A DNA stretch of 64,000 bases, taken from positions 21,658 through 85,657 of the forward strand of contig PGYU01000012.1 in the NCBI GenBank assembly GCA_002839825.1. The letters are read 5' to 3'. The position numbers and the translations under genes are program-made. The notes beneath the pieces are model-generated. The model was not told the origin of the DNA, did no database searches, and saw only the letters and a program-made list of their open reading frames with translations. The DNA comes from Ignavibacteriae bacterium HGW-Ignavibacteriae-1. GTDB lineage: Bacteria; Bacteroidota; Ignavibacteria; Kapaibacteriales; UBA2268. Of the stretch, positions 54,011-63,882 are shown piece after piece (position 1 is the stretch's first letter; the number at the start of each line of letters is the position of its first letter).

Positions 54011-56020
54011 ATGCGAATAGTACCAATACTAATAACCATCTTCATGTTGTATTCAGTAAGTGCACAAGCTAATGAATGGCAATGGGCTACACGTGTGGTA
54101 GATTTTTCGTCTCAATACGGCAATCGTGAGTTTTCGCCACGTGAAATTTTGGGCAAACCTTCAGTAATGCCCGATTTCGGCAAAAGCCCGGCTGCTTGGT
54201 TAGTGAAATATCCGTCGAGCAAGACAGAATGGATAAGACTTGAATTTGACAACCCGATTTATATCAAACAAATCCTTATAAACGAAAATTTCAATCCCGG
54301 AGCAATTGTCAAGATTGTTATTTACGATTCGCTCGGGAGAGGATACCAAATTTATAGTAATAATTCCCCTATGCCAAGGCAAAATAGCTTAAAGCCCTCC
54401 AGATTTTATGGTGACACAATAAAATTCCGAAGCAAAGAATTGAAAATAGAACTAAATTTATTTAACTATTTAGAAGATTATCAGATTGATGCTGTAGCGA
54501 TTTCAAGTTCAATAGACCCAATTCCGATTGAAGTAAATTTACCAAAGAATGCTACAGCTAAGCCGATTGTTAAGGATAATTTAGGTCCGATGGTCAATTC
54601 AAAATGGCGGGAATTAGCTCCGATAATAAGTTCAGATGGCAATACTTTGTTTTTCACTCGAGAAGGGCACCCTGACAATTTCGGTAGTCAGCGGCTTCAA
54701 GATATTTGGTATTCTAAGACCGATTATAGCGGTAATTTCACTATGGCTGAGAATATCGGACCGCCTATAAATAACGAAAATTCTAATTTTTCTTTCGCGA
54801 TTTCACCTGATGGAAATGTGCTTTATTTAGGACATATTTACTTGCCCGACGGAAAAAATATTTCAGGATTCTCGAAAAGTGTATTCGACGGTACAAAATG
54901 GTCAATGCCCGAATCCATGGAAGTGCGAAATTATTATAATCGCTCCCGAAGTGGCAGCTTTAGTATATCGTCTGACGGTAAAACAATGCTTTTGGCTATC
55001 GAAAGAGACGACACTTATGGTTACATGGATATTTATGTTAGTTTTCTGCTTGTGGACGGCACTTGGTCTGAGCCGAAAAATTTAGGCAACACAATCAATA
55101 CTGCCGCTGAAGAAGTTTCTCCGTACTTGGCTTCTGACGGGAAAACATTATATTTCTCGACCGGCGGGCATCCCGGATTTGGCGATAACGATATGTTCAT
55201 TTCAAAGCGTTTGGACGATACTTGGACAAATTGGACTGAGCCCACAAATCTTGGCTCAGAAATTAATACACGAGGTTGGGATGCATATTATACAATTAGC
55301 GCCGAAGGGAAATATGCCTATTTCGTTTCGAGTGAAAATTCAATCGGTACCGAAGATATTTTCAGGCTTGAATTACCTTCAGAAATCACTCCTGACCCTG
55401 TCTTTCTTTTGCGAGGAAAAGTTTTAAATTCAAAAACTGAGCAGCCCGTTTCAGCTTCGATTAAATATGAAACTTTGCCCGACGGTATTGAAGCAGGATT
55501 TGCTACTTCGAATGCTTTGACCGGAGATTACAGAATTGTACTGCCAAGCGGCAAAAAATACGGCTACTATGCAGTTGCAGAAGGATTTGTGGCAGTAAAT
55601 CAAAATCTGGATTTGCGAGAAGTATATGATTATGGCGAATTGAACGTTGATTTATACTTAGTGCCTATCGAAAAAGGGCAAACCGTCCGAATAAACAATA
55701 TTTTCTTCGAATTTGGCGCATACGAGCTACTTGATGATTCGTTTATTGAATTGAACAGATTAAAAGAGAGTCTTAATGCAAATCCCCAAATGATGATACT
55801 CGTCAAAGGACATACTGACAATATCGGTAATGACGCCAGGAATCAAGTACTATCGGAAAATAGGGCAAATTCTGTCAAACAATATTTGATTGAACAAGGC
55901 ATTGATTCAACGCGAATCAGAATTAATGGGATGGGAAGCAAAAGCCCAATCGCCGACAACAACACTGAGGAAGGCAGAGAAAAAAATCGCCGCGTTGAAT
56001 TCGAAATAATTTCTGAGTGA
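54011..56020 (+). CDS. Outer-membrane PD40 repeat/OmpA-domain protein
   Basis: An exported protein of about 669 residues. The signal peptide (MRIVPILITIFML, ending near AQA) is followed by an N-terminal region of unknown fold (about 25-185), WD40-like PD40 repeats (about 195-450; ISSDGNTLFFTREG, ISPDGNVLYLG, LASDGKTLYFSTGG), a short carboxypeptidase-regulatory-like domain (about 460-550), and a C-terminal OmpA peptidoglycan-binding domain (FFEFGAYELLDDS, VKGHTDNIGND, ENRANSVKQYL, EKNRRVEFEI). This plan is typical of Bacteroidota envelope proteins, some of which are linked to type IX secretion (PorE-like), though that is only a possibility here. The frame opens at a GTG (54002); the ATG is preferred. 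Confidence 0.85.
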   Translation: MRIVPILITIFMLYSVSAQANEWQWATRVVDFSSQYGNREFSPREILGKPSVMPDFGKSPAAWLVKYPSSKTEWIRLEFDNPIYIKQILINENFNPGAIVKIVIYDSLGRGYQIYSNNSPMPRQNSLKPSRFYGDTIKFRSKELKIELNLFNYLEDYQIDAVAISSSIDPIPIEVNLPKNATAKPIVKDNLGPMVNSKWRELAPIISSDGNTLFFTREGHPDNFGSQRLQDIWYSKTDYSGNFTMAENIGPPINNENSNFSFAISPDGNVLYLGHIYLPDGKNISGFSKSVFDGTKWSMPESMEVRNYYNRSRSGSFSISSDGKTMLLAIERDDTYGYMDIYVSFLLVDGTWSEPKNLGNTINTAAEEVSPYLASDGKTLYFSTGGHPGFGDNDMFISKRLDDTWTNWTEPTNLGSEINTRGWDAYYTISAEGKYAYFVSSENSIGTEDIFRLELPSEITPDPVFLLRGKVLNSKTEQPVSASIKYETLPDGIEAGFATSNALTGDYRIVLPSGKKYGYYAVAEGFVAVNQNLDLREVYDYGELNVDLYLVPIEKGQTVRINNIFFEFGAYELLDDSFIELNRLKESLNANPQMMILVKGHTDNIGNDARNQVLSENRANSVKQYLIEQGIDSTRIRINGMGSKSPIADNNTEEGREKNRRVEFEIISE

Positions 56021-56101
56021 AAATTAAATATTAACTCGATGAAATCCTAACAATTGGAAAATCATGAAATTGGAATTGTAAATTCAATGATTATTATGAG
56101 T

Positions 56102-56129
56102 GCCGACCTTTTGGGTTGGCTCTTTTTTT
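56102..56129 (+). terminator. Rho-independent terminator after the PD40-OmpA gene
   Basis: 7-bp stem GCCGACC/GGTTGGC (56102-56108, 56114-56120) around TTTTG, then TCTTTTTTT. It also lies within the leader of pdxJ. Confidence 0.8.
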
Positions 56130-56177
56130 ATAAATTTATGCTTATTTTTGAAATTATACTTTATTGAGGTTCAAGAA

Positions 56178-56915
56178 ATGATGACTTTAAATATAAATAT
56201 TGACCACGTCGCAACAGTCAGAAATGCACGGGGCGGAGTAGAGCCCGACCCGGTTGCAGCTGCCATGATTGCCGAACTCGCCGGTTGCCACGGTATTGTA
56301 GCGCACCTGCGGGAAGACCGCCGGCATATCAATGACCGCGATATTCGCTTGCTCAAACAAGTCATTCAAACAAAATTCGATTTGGAAATGGCAGCCCACG
56401 ATGACATCATCGAGATTGCTCTCGAAATTAAGCCCGAACTCGTGACGATTGTTCCCGAAAAACGTGAAGAATTGACAACCGAAGGCGGATTGAACGTCGC
56501 TGCAGAAATCACTCGTTACAAGGATTTGACATCGAAAATGCACGACAAAGGCATCGAAGTCAGTTTTTTTGTTGAACCCGACAATGAACAAATTGATGCT
56601 TCGGTAGCTTGCGGAGCCGACATGGTAGAATTGCACACAGGAATTTACGCAAATGCTCGAAATGAAAAAGACATTGCCCGCGAATTAGCCAAAATTGATA
56701 AAGCTGCAAAATATGCAGTGACAAATGGTTTGAAAGTCGCTGCCGGACACGGTTTGAACTACCTGAATGTGCATGCTATCGCCAAAATTGCTACAATACA
56801 CGAACTAAGCATTGGGCATTCGATTATTTCCCGTGCCGTTTTCGTTGGATTGGATGCGGCGGTTCGTGAAATGTTAGCTGCAATGCGAAACGCCAAATTA
56901 CAAAGCGGTAAATAA
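56178..56915 (+). CDS. pdxJ: Pyridoxine 5'-phosphate synthase PdxJ
   Basis: Condenses 3-amino-2-oxopropyl phosphate with 1-deoxy-D-xylulose 5-phosphate to form pyridoxine 5'-phosphate (vitamin B6). NIDHVATVRNARGG at the N-terminus, HLREDRRHI and ELHTGIYA, and AGHGLNY are family signatures. The frame is open from 56100, but those codons run through the terminator; the ATG at 56178 has GAGGT upstream and gives 245 residues, the normal size. One base separates it from asparagine synthase. The co-substrate is made by dxs, also in this window. Confidence 0.95.
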   Translation: MMTLNINIDHVATVRNARGGVEPDPVAAAMIAELAGCHGIVAHLREDRRHINDRDIRLLKQVIQTKFDLEMAAHDDIIEIALEIKPELVTIVPEKREELTTEGGLNVAAEITRYKDLTSKMHDKGIEVSFFVEPDNEQIDASVACGADMVELHTGIYANARNEKDIARELAKIDKAAKYAVTNGLKVAAGHGLNYLNVHAIAKIATIHELSIGHSIISRAVFVGLDAAVREMLAAMRNAKLQSGK

Positions 56916-56916
56916 T

Positions 56917-58833
56917 ATGTGCGGTATAGCCGGAGTTTTCGATACTAATTCAAATAGCTCAGTAAATCGCAATTTGCTCAAAAAAATGAGTGATGTAATA
57001 GCCCATCGCGGACCGGATTCCGATGGTATGTACATTTCGGAAAGTAATCGCTGCGGCTTGAGTTTCCGCCGACTTGCCATAATAGATTTGAGCGATTCGG
57101 GCAATCAACCGATGACTACTCGCGATGGTAGATACACAATTGTATTCAACGGCGAAATCTACAATCACCAAATCGTCCGAGAAGAGCTGATTAAATCGGG
57201 TTTTAAGTATAATTCCGAAACTGACACTGAAACAATTTTATACGGATTTGAAAAATTCGGTTTTGATATTATCGAAAAATTCGTCGGTATGTGGGCTTTT
57301 GCTATTTGGGATAATCAAGAGCAAAAATTGTTTGCAAGCCGAGACAGAATTGGTATCAAACCATTCTATTATTATTTCAAAAATGGAATTTTTATTTTTG
57401 GCTCTGAAATCAAATCAATTCTCGAGCATCCTGAAGTAAGACGCGAATTTAATTTCGATGAATTGCCAAACTATCTGAATTATTCCATGAGTTCGTCGCA
57501 TTCTACCTTATTTCGGAATATTCACAAATTGCCGGCAGCACATTGGCTATCGTTGGATAAAACGGGCGAATTGCAAATCAAACGATATTGGTCGCCTCTG
57601 CGAAATAAAATGCAACTCGGGAAAATGTCCGAAAGCGACGTTCACGAAAATATAATCAGTTTGCTACGCCAATCAATCAAAGACCGAATGATGAGCGATG
57701 TACCATTCGGAGTATTTCTGAGCGGAGGAATTGATTCGAGCGCTAATGTTGCTCTAATGAGCGAGCTAATGGAACGCCCTGTGGACACATTCACGGTTGG
57801 ATTCAAGGATTTGCAAAAATACAATGAATTGCAGTATGCTAATCAAATTGCAGATTTGTTCAAGACCAATCACCATGAAATCCTAATTGACCAACGCGAT
57901 TCTATCGAAGTTTTAGAAACTTTGGCGTGGCACGAGGACGAACCAAATGGTGACCCGGTCTGCATTCCGCTGTATTATTTGAGCAAATTGACTCGCCAAA
58001 GTGGCACTACCGTCATTCAAGTTGGCGAAGGAAGCGACGAACAATTCATTGGTTACGATTGGATGTTACGCGATTATAACTTCCATAATTCATATTGGAA
58101 ATTTTATACAGGATTGCCCACTTTCGCAAGGAAACTGATTTATTCCGGCATGAAACCAATTTTACATGGAATGAATCAATTTATTATTTCTGAGTATTTC
58201 CGTCGCGGCACAAGTGGCGAAGAGCTATATTGGAGCGGAGCATCCAGATTTTCGCCAACGATGCTCGATCAATTATTAAGTGAAAAATACCAACATTTGG
58301 GCTCAATTCCATATCAATTTGCTAAATCAATGCACGAATCGGCGATAGATGAAAACCCCGATTCCACTTATTTACAACGAATGACATATTTGGAGCTTTA
58401 TCACAGGCTTTCAGAAATTTTGCTGATGAGAGTTGATAAAATTACGATGGCTCACAGCCTCGAAGCGAGAGTACCATTCTTAGACCACCGTTTGGTCGAA
58501 TTCGCAATGAATTTGCCCGACAAAATGAAAGTACCAAATCAAACAGATACAAAAATTCTGTTGAAAAATGCTCTAAAAGGGATTTTACCCGAAAATATTA
58601 TTCACCGCAAAAAACAAGGTTTTGCCGCTCCTGTGAAGGAATGGTTGCGTAACGAATGGTATGATTACGCGAGAGACGAAATTATGAATTCATTTTTCGT
58701 CAAGGAAAAAGTTTTTGATAAAGTTTTTATAGAAAAATTATTTGTATTGCATAAGAGCGGAAAATTCAAACTTCACAACGAGATATTTTTGATATTGATG
58801 CTTTCCATATGGCATAAAAAATATTTCAGCTAA
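56917..58833 (+). CDS. asnB: Asparagine synthase (glutamine-hydrolysing)
   Basis: Makes asparagine from aspartate with glutamine as nitrogen donor; some homologues amidate cell-surface sugars instead. Cys2 (MCGIAG) is the class II amidotransferase nucleophile, with AHRGPDSDG and FNGEIYNH in the glutaminase domain (1-200). The PP-loop SGGIDSSANVALM and GEGSDEQFIGY mark the synthetase domain. Length 638 is that of the longer AsnB/WbpS-like group. It lies directly after pdxJ, probably in the same transcript, and overlaps the convergent outer-membrane gene by four bases. Confidence 0.92.
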   Translation: MCGIAGVFDTNSNSSVNRNLLKKMSDVIAHRGPDSDGMYISESNRCGLSFRRLAIIDLSDSGNQPMTTRDGRYTIVFNGEIYNHQIVREELIKSGFKYNSETDTETILYGFEKFGFDIIEKFVGMWAFAIWDNQEQKLFASRDRIGIKPFYYYFKNGIFIFGSEIKSILEHPEVRREFNFDELPNYLNYSMSSSHSTLFRNIHKLPAAHWLSLDKTGELQIKRYWSPLRNKMQLGKMSESDVHENIISLLRQSIKDRMMSDVPFGVFLSGGIDSSANVALMSELMERPVDTFTVGFKDLQKYNELQYANQIADLFKTNHHEILIDQRDSIEVLETLAWHEDEPNGDPVCIPLYYLSKLTRQSGTTVIQVGEGSDEQFIGYDWMLRDYNFHNSYWKFYTGLPTFARKLIYSGMKPILHGMNQFIISEYFRRGTSGEELYWSGASRFSPTMLDQLLSEKYQHLGSIPYQFAKSMHESAIDENPDSTYLQRMTYLELYHRLSEILLMRVDKITMAHSLEARVPFLDHRLVEFAMNLPDKMKVPNQTDTKILLKNALKGILPENIIHRKKQGFAAPVKEWLRNEWYDYARDEIMNSFFVKEKVFDKVFIEKLFVLHKSGKFKLHNEIFLILMLSIWHKKYFS

Positions 58834-59492
58834 AATCTTAATCCAAGCATGAGATTTAATGCAATTCGCTCAGGTTCGTTGGCACCTCGTGCAATATAAT
58901 TCATCTGAGAATAATTCACTTCCAGAAAAGGTATGAAAACATCTATTGGAATCTCAATTCCTGCTCCGACACTAAATCCGATTCTTGATTGAGTATCAAT
59001 CGCACTTAAGGGGACTTTTGAGTTGTATTTTTCATGGTCAATCGCTAAGGATATGAAATTATAAGCTAATGAAAAATCTGCATAAATATCGCCGAAAGTC
59101 CTGATTAGATAATATTTGATGCCAGCTGCAATCGGAATTACAGTATTTTGAAGTCCAAAAATTGCCAAAGTATCATTGTTTGCTTCATTCATCAGCATAA
59201 TTCGAGACTTTGGATATTTGATGAATGAAAATCCGCCGTAAAATATTGCATTTTCAGACAAATCAATCCCAAGTTTGAACCCTAAAGAGTATCCGGGATT
59301 CATTTCAGGGTAAACAAATTTGCCCTTAGTTTGAGCCGAATCAAACAAGGTCAGAAACCCGTCCGAATTGATTCTGTTCGTTTGATGTTCGGGGAGTGAC
59401 ATACCGCCATAAAACCAGAAAGAAGTTTCTCGGGCATCCGAAAAACTATGAATTGAGAGGAAAAAAAGCGATATGAGAAATATAAGTTTCAT
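58830..59492 (-). CDS. Outer-membrane beta-barrel protein
   Basis: A 220-residue exported protein. A signal peptide (MKLIFLISLFFLSIHSFSDA) is followed by alternating amphipathic stretches (YSLGFKLGIDLSENAIFYGGFSFIKY, GAGIEIPIDVFIPFLEVNYSQM) ending in an aromatic residue (LMLGLRF), as in small OmpW/OprF-type barrels. No finer family can be given. It is transcribed against asnB and divergently from the next OmpA-type gene. Confidence 0.75.
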   Translation of the reverse strand: MKLIFLISLFFLSIHSFSDARETSFWFYGGMSLPEHQTNRINSDGFLTLFDSAQTKGKFVYPEMNPGYSLGFKLGIDLSENAIFYGGFSFIKYPKSRIMLMNEANNDTLAIFGLQNTVIPIAAGIKYYLIRTFGDIYADFSLAYNFISLAIDHEKYNSKVPLSAIDTQSRIGFSVGAGIEIPIDVFIPFLEVNYSQMNYIARGANEPERIALNLMLGLRF

Positions 59493-59615
59493 TTATGTTC
59501 TATCAAAGTTTTTTTAAACGTTGTAAGCTAAAATAAATTTCACACATAAACATTTTTACGTTTACTACGTTATATTCTGAAATAAGTTACATTATCCAAT
59601 TATGGGAGTTTTACA

Positions 59616-61541
59616 ATGAAGAGATTCTTTTACATGTTCCTTTTACTCGCCTTTGTTTTTACCTCGAAGACTTTCTCGCAAGAAGACGAAATTCCTTTTA
59701 ACATTGGCATATTCGGCGGTTTGAATTTTAATATGCACTCGCCTGATATGACATTTGGCGCTGTAAATGACCCACTTGCTACAATCCGTTACAAAGATAA
59801 TCAAACAAGCCTCGGAGGGCATTTTGGACTTATCGCAAATATACCGGTTAATCATATGTTTATCATTACCGGAAGATTGGGCTATAATATGGCTGGTGGC
59901 GAAATTGTGGACTCAGCATCTGTTAATACTTGGACTTCAACTTTAGATTATGTTGAATTTACTCCGGGTGTGCAAGTACACAATCTAATTTCAGGCACAG
60001 GATTTTATCTTCTTGGCGGTATTGAATTCGGTATCCCTTTGTCTGCATCAAGGACAGTAGATTATGACGATGGTGATATTCAAATCACAGACGTTGTTCC
60101 CGAAGCTGATATTCCTGATGCAGCTACAAGAGTAGCTTTAGCTCTGGGAGTTGGTTGGATGTTTGAGGTTTCGGATAATATATTTCTTACACCTGAAATT
60201 TCATTTAGATTACCATTTACTGAAGTTAGTAGCGATGAAGCATACCAAACATGGGAAGTACCCCAATTACGTTTGGGTTTGGCTTTGACTTTTGGTCTGA
60301 GCAAGCAACCTGATTATGTCGTTGAAGAAGAAAAAGAACAGTATTTAAATGTTGGTATGAACTCGGTAAAGGGCATTGACAGACAAGGCAACAAAAGCGA
60401 ATTGCGCAAAATTTCTGTAGAAGAAACGCAATACACTGAATTATTCCCACTTTTGCCTTATGTATTTTTCAACGAAAATAGCGATGTTCCTGACCCTAAA
60501 ACACAAACTTTAGCCGGTACTCGCGAAGCAGGTAACTTTACAACTGAAACTCTCGAACCTGACGCTGTGAAAATCAATTCATCTACTTTAGATGTCATCG
60601 GTTCGAGAATGAAAAAAGATAAAAATGCCTCAATTAAATTGGTTGGAACAATTGACAATGTTAACGAGAAAGCAGGCTCAGGCTTGGCTCAAAGACGTGC
60701 TGAATTTGTTAAGAATTACCTTGTAACAAATTATGGAATCGAACCGGGCAGAATCACCGTCGAAACAACAGGATTGCCTTCAAAACCATCGTCATCACGC
60801 GACCCCGAAGGCGTTCAAGAAAATCGCCGTGTTGAAATTTACCCAATCAACTCTAACTCGACTCTTCTTGACCCAATCATTATTGAAAGCGACAGACAAC
60901 GCATTGCCGAGCCTACTATCGTAGAATTCTCGCCAAAAGTTGAATCAAGCAATGAAATCGGCGGATGGGAACTCGAAGTTAAACAAGCAGGTAGAATCAT
61001 CAAGAGATTGAGCGGTCAAGGCAAAGTAGAAGATATTCAATGGGGAATTATGCCAAACGAATTAGCTGCATCCGAAATTCCGGTTGATTATACTTACCAC
61101 GTTTGGGATAGCCAAGACAACAAAAAAACTATCAGTGGTTCGATTCCTGTCGAATATTTCTCAATTACTCGCAAAAAATCTGAAGAACGTCCTGACAGAA
61201 CGATTTCAAAGTATTCACTTGTAGTATTCGGTTTTGACAGCCCGGAAGTATCAGAAACGGACAAACGAATCGTTCTCAACAATATCGTTCCGAATATCAA
61301 ATTCAATTCAACTGTTCAAATTTATGGCTATACAGACCGTATCGGCGATGAAAAGTACAATAAGGAATTGGCAGGAAAAAGAGCAGAAAGCGTATTGAAA
61401 CTGTTGCAATCTAAGGTTAGAGATGCAAAATACGAAACATACGCAGTTGGCGAATCGGTTTTAGTTTACGATAATAACAAAACAGCCGGCAGACAATTAA
61501 GCCGTACTGTTCAAATTTACGTAATAACTCCGAAGAACTAA
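59616..61541 (+). CDS. OmpA-family protein with beta-barrel and two OmpA domains
   Basis: A 641-residue outer-membrane protein. The signal peptide (ending near FSQ) precedes a beta-barrel region (about residues 22-230; GIFGGLNFN, LRLGLALTFGLS). An OmpA-like domain follows (about 270-410; YVFFNENSDVPD, AQRRAEFVKNYL, QENRRVEIYPI), then a beta-sandwich linker (about 425-525) and a second OmpA-like domain (about 530-640; FGFDSPEVSETD, YGYTDRIGDEKYN, GKRAESVLKLL, LSRTVQIYV). The first OmpA domain lacks the usual GHTD core (it has GTIDN), so it may bind peptidoglycan poorly. GGGAG precedes the ATG. Confidence 0.85.
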   Translation: MKRFFYMFLLLAFVFTSKTFSQEDEIPFNIGIFGGLNFNMHSPDMTFGAVNDPLATIRYKDNQTSLGGHFGLIANIPVNHMFIITGRLGYNMAGGEIVDSASVNTWTSTLDYVEFTPGVQVHNLISGTGFYLLGGIEFGIPLSASRTVDYDDGDIQITDVVPEADIPDAATRVALALGVGWMFEVSDNIFLTPEISFRLPFTEVSSDEAYQTWEVPQLRLGLALTFGLSKQPDYVVEEEKEQYLNVGMNSVKGIDRQGNKSELRKISVEETQYTELFPLLPYVFFNENSDVPDPKTQTLAGTREAGNFTTETLEPDAVKINSSTLDVIGSRMKKDKNASIKLVGTIDNVNEKAGSGLAQRRAEFVKNYLVTNYGIEPGRITVETTGLPSKPSSSRDPEGVQENRRVEIYPINSNSTLLDPIIIESDRQRIAEPTIVEFSPKVESSNEIGGWELEVKQAGRIIKRLSGQGKVEDIQWGIMPNELAASEIPVDYTYHVWDSQDNKKTISGSIPVEYFSITRKKSEERPDRTISKYSLVVFGFDSPEVSETDKRIVLNNIVPNIKFNSTVQIYGYTDRIGDEKYNKELAGKRAESVLKLLQSKVRDAKYETYAVGESVLVYDNNKTAGRQLSRTVQIYVITPKN

Positions 61542-61560
61542 GGATTTTAGCTTTTTATTT

Positions 61561-61615
61561 GTGGCGTAAAAGTATTTGTTGGTGAATTATATTATCAGCG
61601 TTGCTTTTACGTCAC
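61561..61615. other. Inverted repeat in the dxs leader
   Basis: 12-bp arms GTGGCGTAAAAG (61561-61572) and CTTTTACGTCAC (61604-61615), one mismatch, 31-base loop. It lies 20 bases after the OmpA-gene stop and 33 bases before dxs. It could be an inefficient terminator or a leader structure. Confidence 0.5.
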
Positions 61616-61647
61616 ATTATTTTATGTGAAATGTAAATCTAAATTTG

Positions 61648-63567
61648 ATGACCGAACAAACAAACTACAAATATCTTAACGACATAAACTCTCCTTATGA
61701 TTTGCGGAAGTTACCCAAAAACGTTTTGGGTGATGTTTCCAACGAAGTCAGAGATTTCATGATTGATACCATCACACGTGTCGGTGGACATTTTGGAGCC
61801 GGACTTGGCGTAGTCGAGTTGACTGTGGCTTTGCATTATGTATTCAATACTCCTGAAGATAAAATAGTTTTTGATACAGGTCATCAGGGCTATCCTCACA
61901 AAATTTTAACCGGTCGCCGCGAACTATTGCAAACGATTCGTCGAAAAGGTGGAATTTCAGGATTTCTGAAGCGTAGCGAAAGCGAATTTGATGCTTTTGG
62001 TGCAGGTCATGCCAGCACAAGCATTTCCGCAGCATTAGGCATAGCCACAGCTCGCGATATTCAGGGTAAAGATTTCAAAGTCATTTCCGTAATTGGTGAT
62101 GGCGCCATGACTGGCGGTCTTGCTTACGAAGCCATGAACAATTGTGGAGTCCAAAAACGCGACATGATTGTTATCTTGAACGATAATAATATTTCAATTG
62201 AGCCAAACGTATCAGCATTTTCAAATTATTTCAACGAATTTTTCGCTTCTCCTGCCGTTAATTCCGTCAGACAAGGAATTTGGGAAATGGCAGGGAGAAT
62301 GGATAATCTCGGCGACCGCTTGCGGAAATACGCATCGAGATTGGAAGATGGTGTAAAAGCAATTATCACTCCGGGAGTTTTATTCGAGACACTTGGATTC
62401 AATTATTTTGGTCCAATAAATGGCAACAACATCCAAAAAGTTATCAAAATGTTGCAATTGACCAAGGATTTGAAAGGACCTGTATTTTTGCATATAATCA
62501 CGCAAAAAGGCAAAGGTTATGCACCTGCAGAGGCTGATTCGCAAAATCTTCATGCAATTGGCACCGTAGATAAAGTGACAGGCAAAGCATTAGCCAAAAA
62601 GACATCGGGAATACCGTCATATAGCGCTTTTTTCGGAAATGCCATGGCTGAAATCTGCAAAATGAACAAAAGTGTTGTCGGGATAACAGCCGCAATGGGG
62701 GAAGGCACCGGGCTTGTCAAGATGGAAAAGGAATTTTCAGATAGATATTTCGATGTTGGCATAGCCGAAGGTCATGCTGTTACATTTGCCGCCGGAATGG
62801 CATCTCAAGGATTAATCCCGGTTTGCGCAATTTATTCTTCATTTTTGCAACGAGCATTTGACCATTTGGTTCATGATGTAGCCATTCAAGGATTGCATGT
62901 AGTATTCGCCATAGACCGCGCCGGATTAGTCGGTGCAGATGGTGCAACTCATCACGGAGTGCTCGATTTGACATATTTGCGACCGGTTCAAAATATGGTG
63001 ATAATGGCACCAAAAGATGAACAAGAACTCAGAGACATGCTTTATTCCGCAGTTTTTGCATATACCAAAGGACCCGTTGCCGTTAGGTTCCCGCGAGGCG
63101 AGGGATTGGGAATAACATTAATGCCTATGCGAGAACTCGCTCTCGGCAAAGGTGAAATCGTTAAATCCGGAACCGACATAGCTATCATGGCTGTCGGCAC
63201 CATGGTCAACGAAGCACTCAAAGCCGCAGAAATTCTTTCGGAATCAGGAATCAGTTTAGAAGTTATCAATCCGCGATTTGTTAAGCCATTAGACGCCGAG
63301 CTTATAAAAGCCACATTCGAGCGATTCGACCACGTCGTCACAATCGAAGATGGGCAAGCAATTGGAGGCTTCGGCACAGCAATCGCAGAATTTATGATAA
63401 ACAACGAAATCAACAACAAACATCTGCATATAATGGGCATCCCCGATAAATTTATCCACCATGCCACACAAGCCGAATTACTCAGAGAATTAGCGTTAGA
63501 CTCAGTAGGAATAGCTGAAAAGGTCCGAGAAATATCACAAAAAATCAAATCAGCAATCTTTCATTAA
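61648..63567 (+). CDS. dxs: 1-deoxy-D-xylulose-5-phosphate synthase
   Basis: A thiamine diphosphate enzyme that joins pyruvate and glyceraldehyde 3-phosphate, the first step of the MEP isoprenoid route and a supplier for vitamin B6 and thiamine. FDTGHQGYPHKILTGR, the diphosphate-binding GDGAMTGG...NDNNISI, and the pyrimidine-domain DVGIAEGHAVTFAAG and RAGLVGADGATHHG are all intact. 639 residues is standard. A TTG three bases upstream is also in frame; the ATG is preferred. Confidence 0.96.
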   Translation: MTEQTNYKYLNDINSPYDLRKLPKNVLGDVSNEVRDFMIDTITRVGGHFGAGLGVVELTVALHYVFNTPEDKIVFDTGHQGYPHKILTGRRELLQTIRRKGGISGFLKRSESEFDAFGAGHASTSISAALGIATARDIQGKDFKVISVIGDGAMTGGLAYEAMNNCGVQKRDMIVILNDNNISIEPNVSAFSNYFNEFFASPAVNSVRQGIWEMAGRMDNLGDRLRKYASRLEDGVKAIITPGVLFETLGFNYFGPINGNNIQKVIKMLQLTKDLKGPVFLHIITQKGKGYAPAEADSQNLHAIGTVDKVTGKALAKKTSGIPSYSAFFGNAMAEICKMNKSVVGITAAMGEGTGLVKMEKEFSDRYFDVGIAEGHAVTFAAGMASQGLIPVCAIYSSFLQRAFDHLVHDVAIQGLHVVFAIDRAGLVGADGATHHGVLDLTYLRPVQNMVIMAPKDEQELRDMLYSAVFAYTKGPVAVRFPRGEGLGITLMPMRELALGKGEIVKSGTDIAIMAVGTMVNEALKAAEILSESGISLEVINPRFVKPLDAELIKATFERFDHVVTIEDGQAIGGFGTAIAEFMINNEINNKHLHIMGIPDKFIHHATQAELLRELALDSVGIAEKVREISQKIKSAIFH

Positions 63568-63633
63568 CATTTCTTTTTTCTATCTCGAAAATTATTATTA
63601 TTTTTGTAGTCTGTAATGATTGAAAAATCATTC

Positions 63634-63706
63634 GACCTCGTAGCTCAGCCGGTAGAGCACTTGACTTTTAATCAAGTGGCCGCAGGTTCGAACCCTGCCG
63701 GGGTCA
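63634..63706 (+). tRNA. tRNA-Lys (anticodon TTT)
   Basis: A 73-base cloverleaf. Acceptor GACCTCG pairs with CGGGGTC (one T-G pair), discriminator A; D-arm with GGTAGAGC; anticodon stem CTTGA/TCAAG with loop CTTTTAA (anticodon 63667-63669); T-arm GCAGG-TTCGAAC-CCTGC. The 3' CCA is not encoded. Confidence 0.96.
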
Positions 63707-63713
63707 CACACGA

Positions 63714-63740
63714 AAGTCCGCTTTTGCAGCGGGCTTTTTT
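63714..63740 (+). terminator. Rho-independent terminator of tRNA-Lys
   Basis: 8-bp stem AAGTCCGC/GCGGGCTT (one G-T pair) followed by TTTTTT, eight bases after the tRNA. Confidence 0.88.
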
Positions 63741-63763
63741 CGTTTATATTATTACTTTGTAGG

Positions 63764-63782
63764 GACAGAACATCGTTCTGTC
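63764..63782. repeat. GACAGAAC/GTTCTGTC palindrome, copy 2
   Basis: 8-bp stem around ATC, preceded by TTTGTAGG as at 32920-32940. Confidence 0.8.
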
Positions 63783-63785
63783 TAA

Positions 63786-63811
63786 ACATAGCCCATGGTT
63801 TCAACCGTGGG
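63786..63811. repeat. CCCATGGTT-TC-AACCGTGGG hairpin
   Basis: 9-bp stem with one mismatch, preceded by ACATAG. The flank matches the CTATG side of the CCCACGAATAAATTCAT units, suggesting one family with a variable stem. Confidence 0.65.
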
Positions 63812-63835
63812 TAAAGAATATTTCATGAAAATTCA

Positions 63836-63873
63836 ACCACCCCGTCTGCTGGCGTAGACACCCCTCAAGAGGG
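63836..63873. repeat. CACCCCGTCTGC...AGACACC repeat
   Basis: Reverse-oriented copy of 38624-38660. It ends ten bases before the sorting-domain remnant. Confidence 0.75.
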
Positions 63874-63882
63874 AATTAATGA

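Noticed and set aside
58830..59492. Assignment of the barrel protein to type IX secretion machinery (PorT-like)
   Set aside because: Only general outer-membrane barrel features are visible; no family-specific motif supports it.
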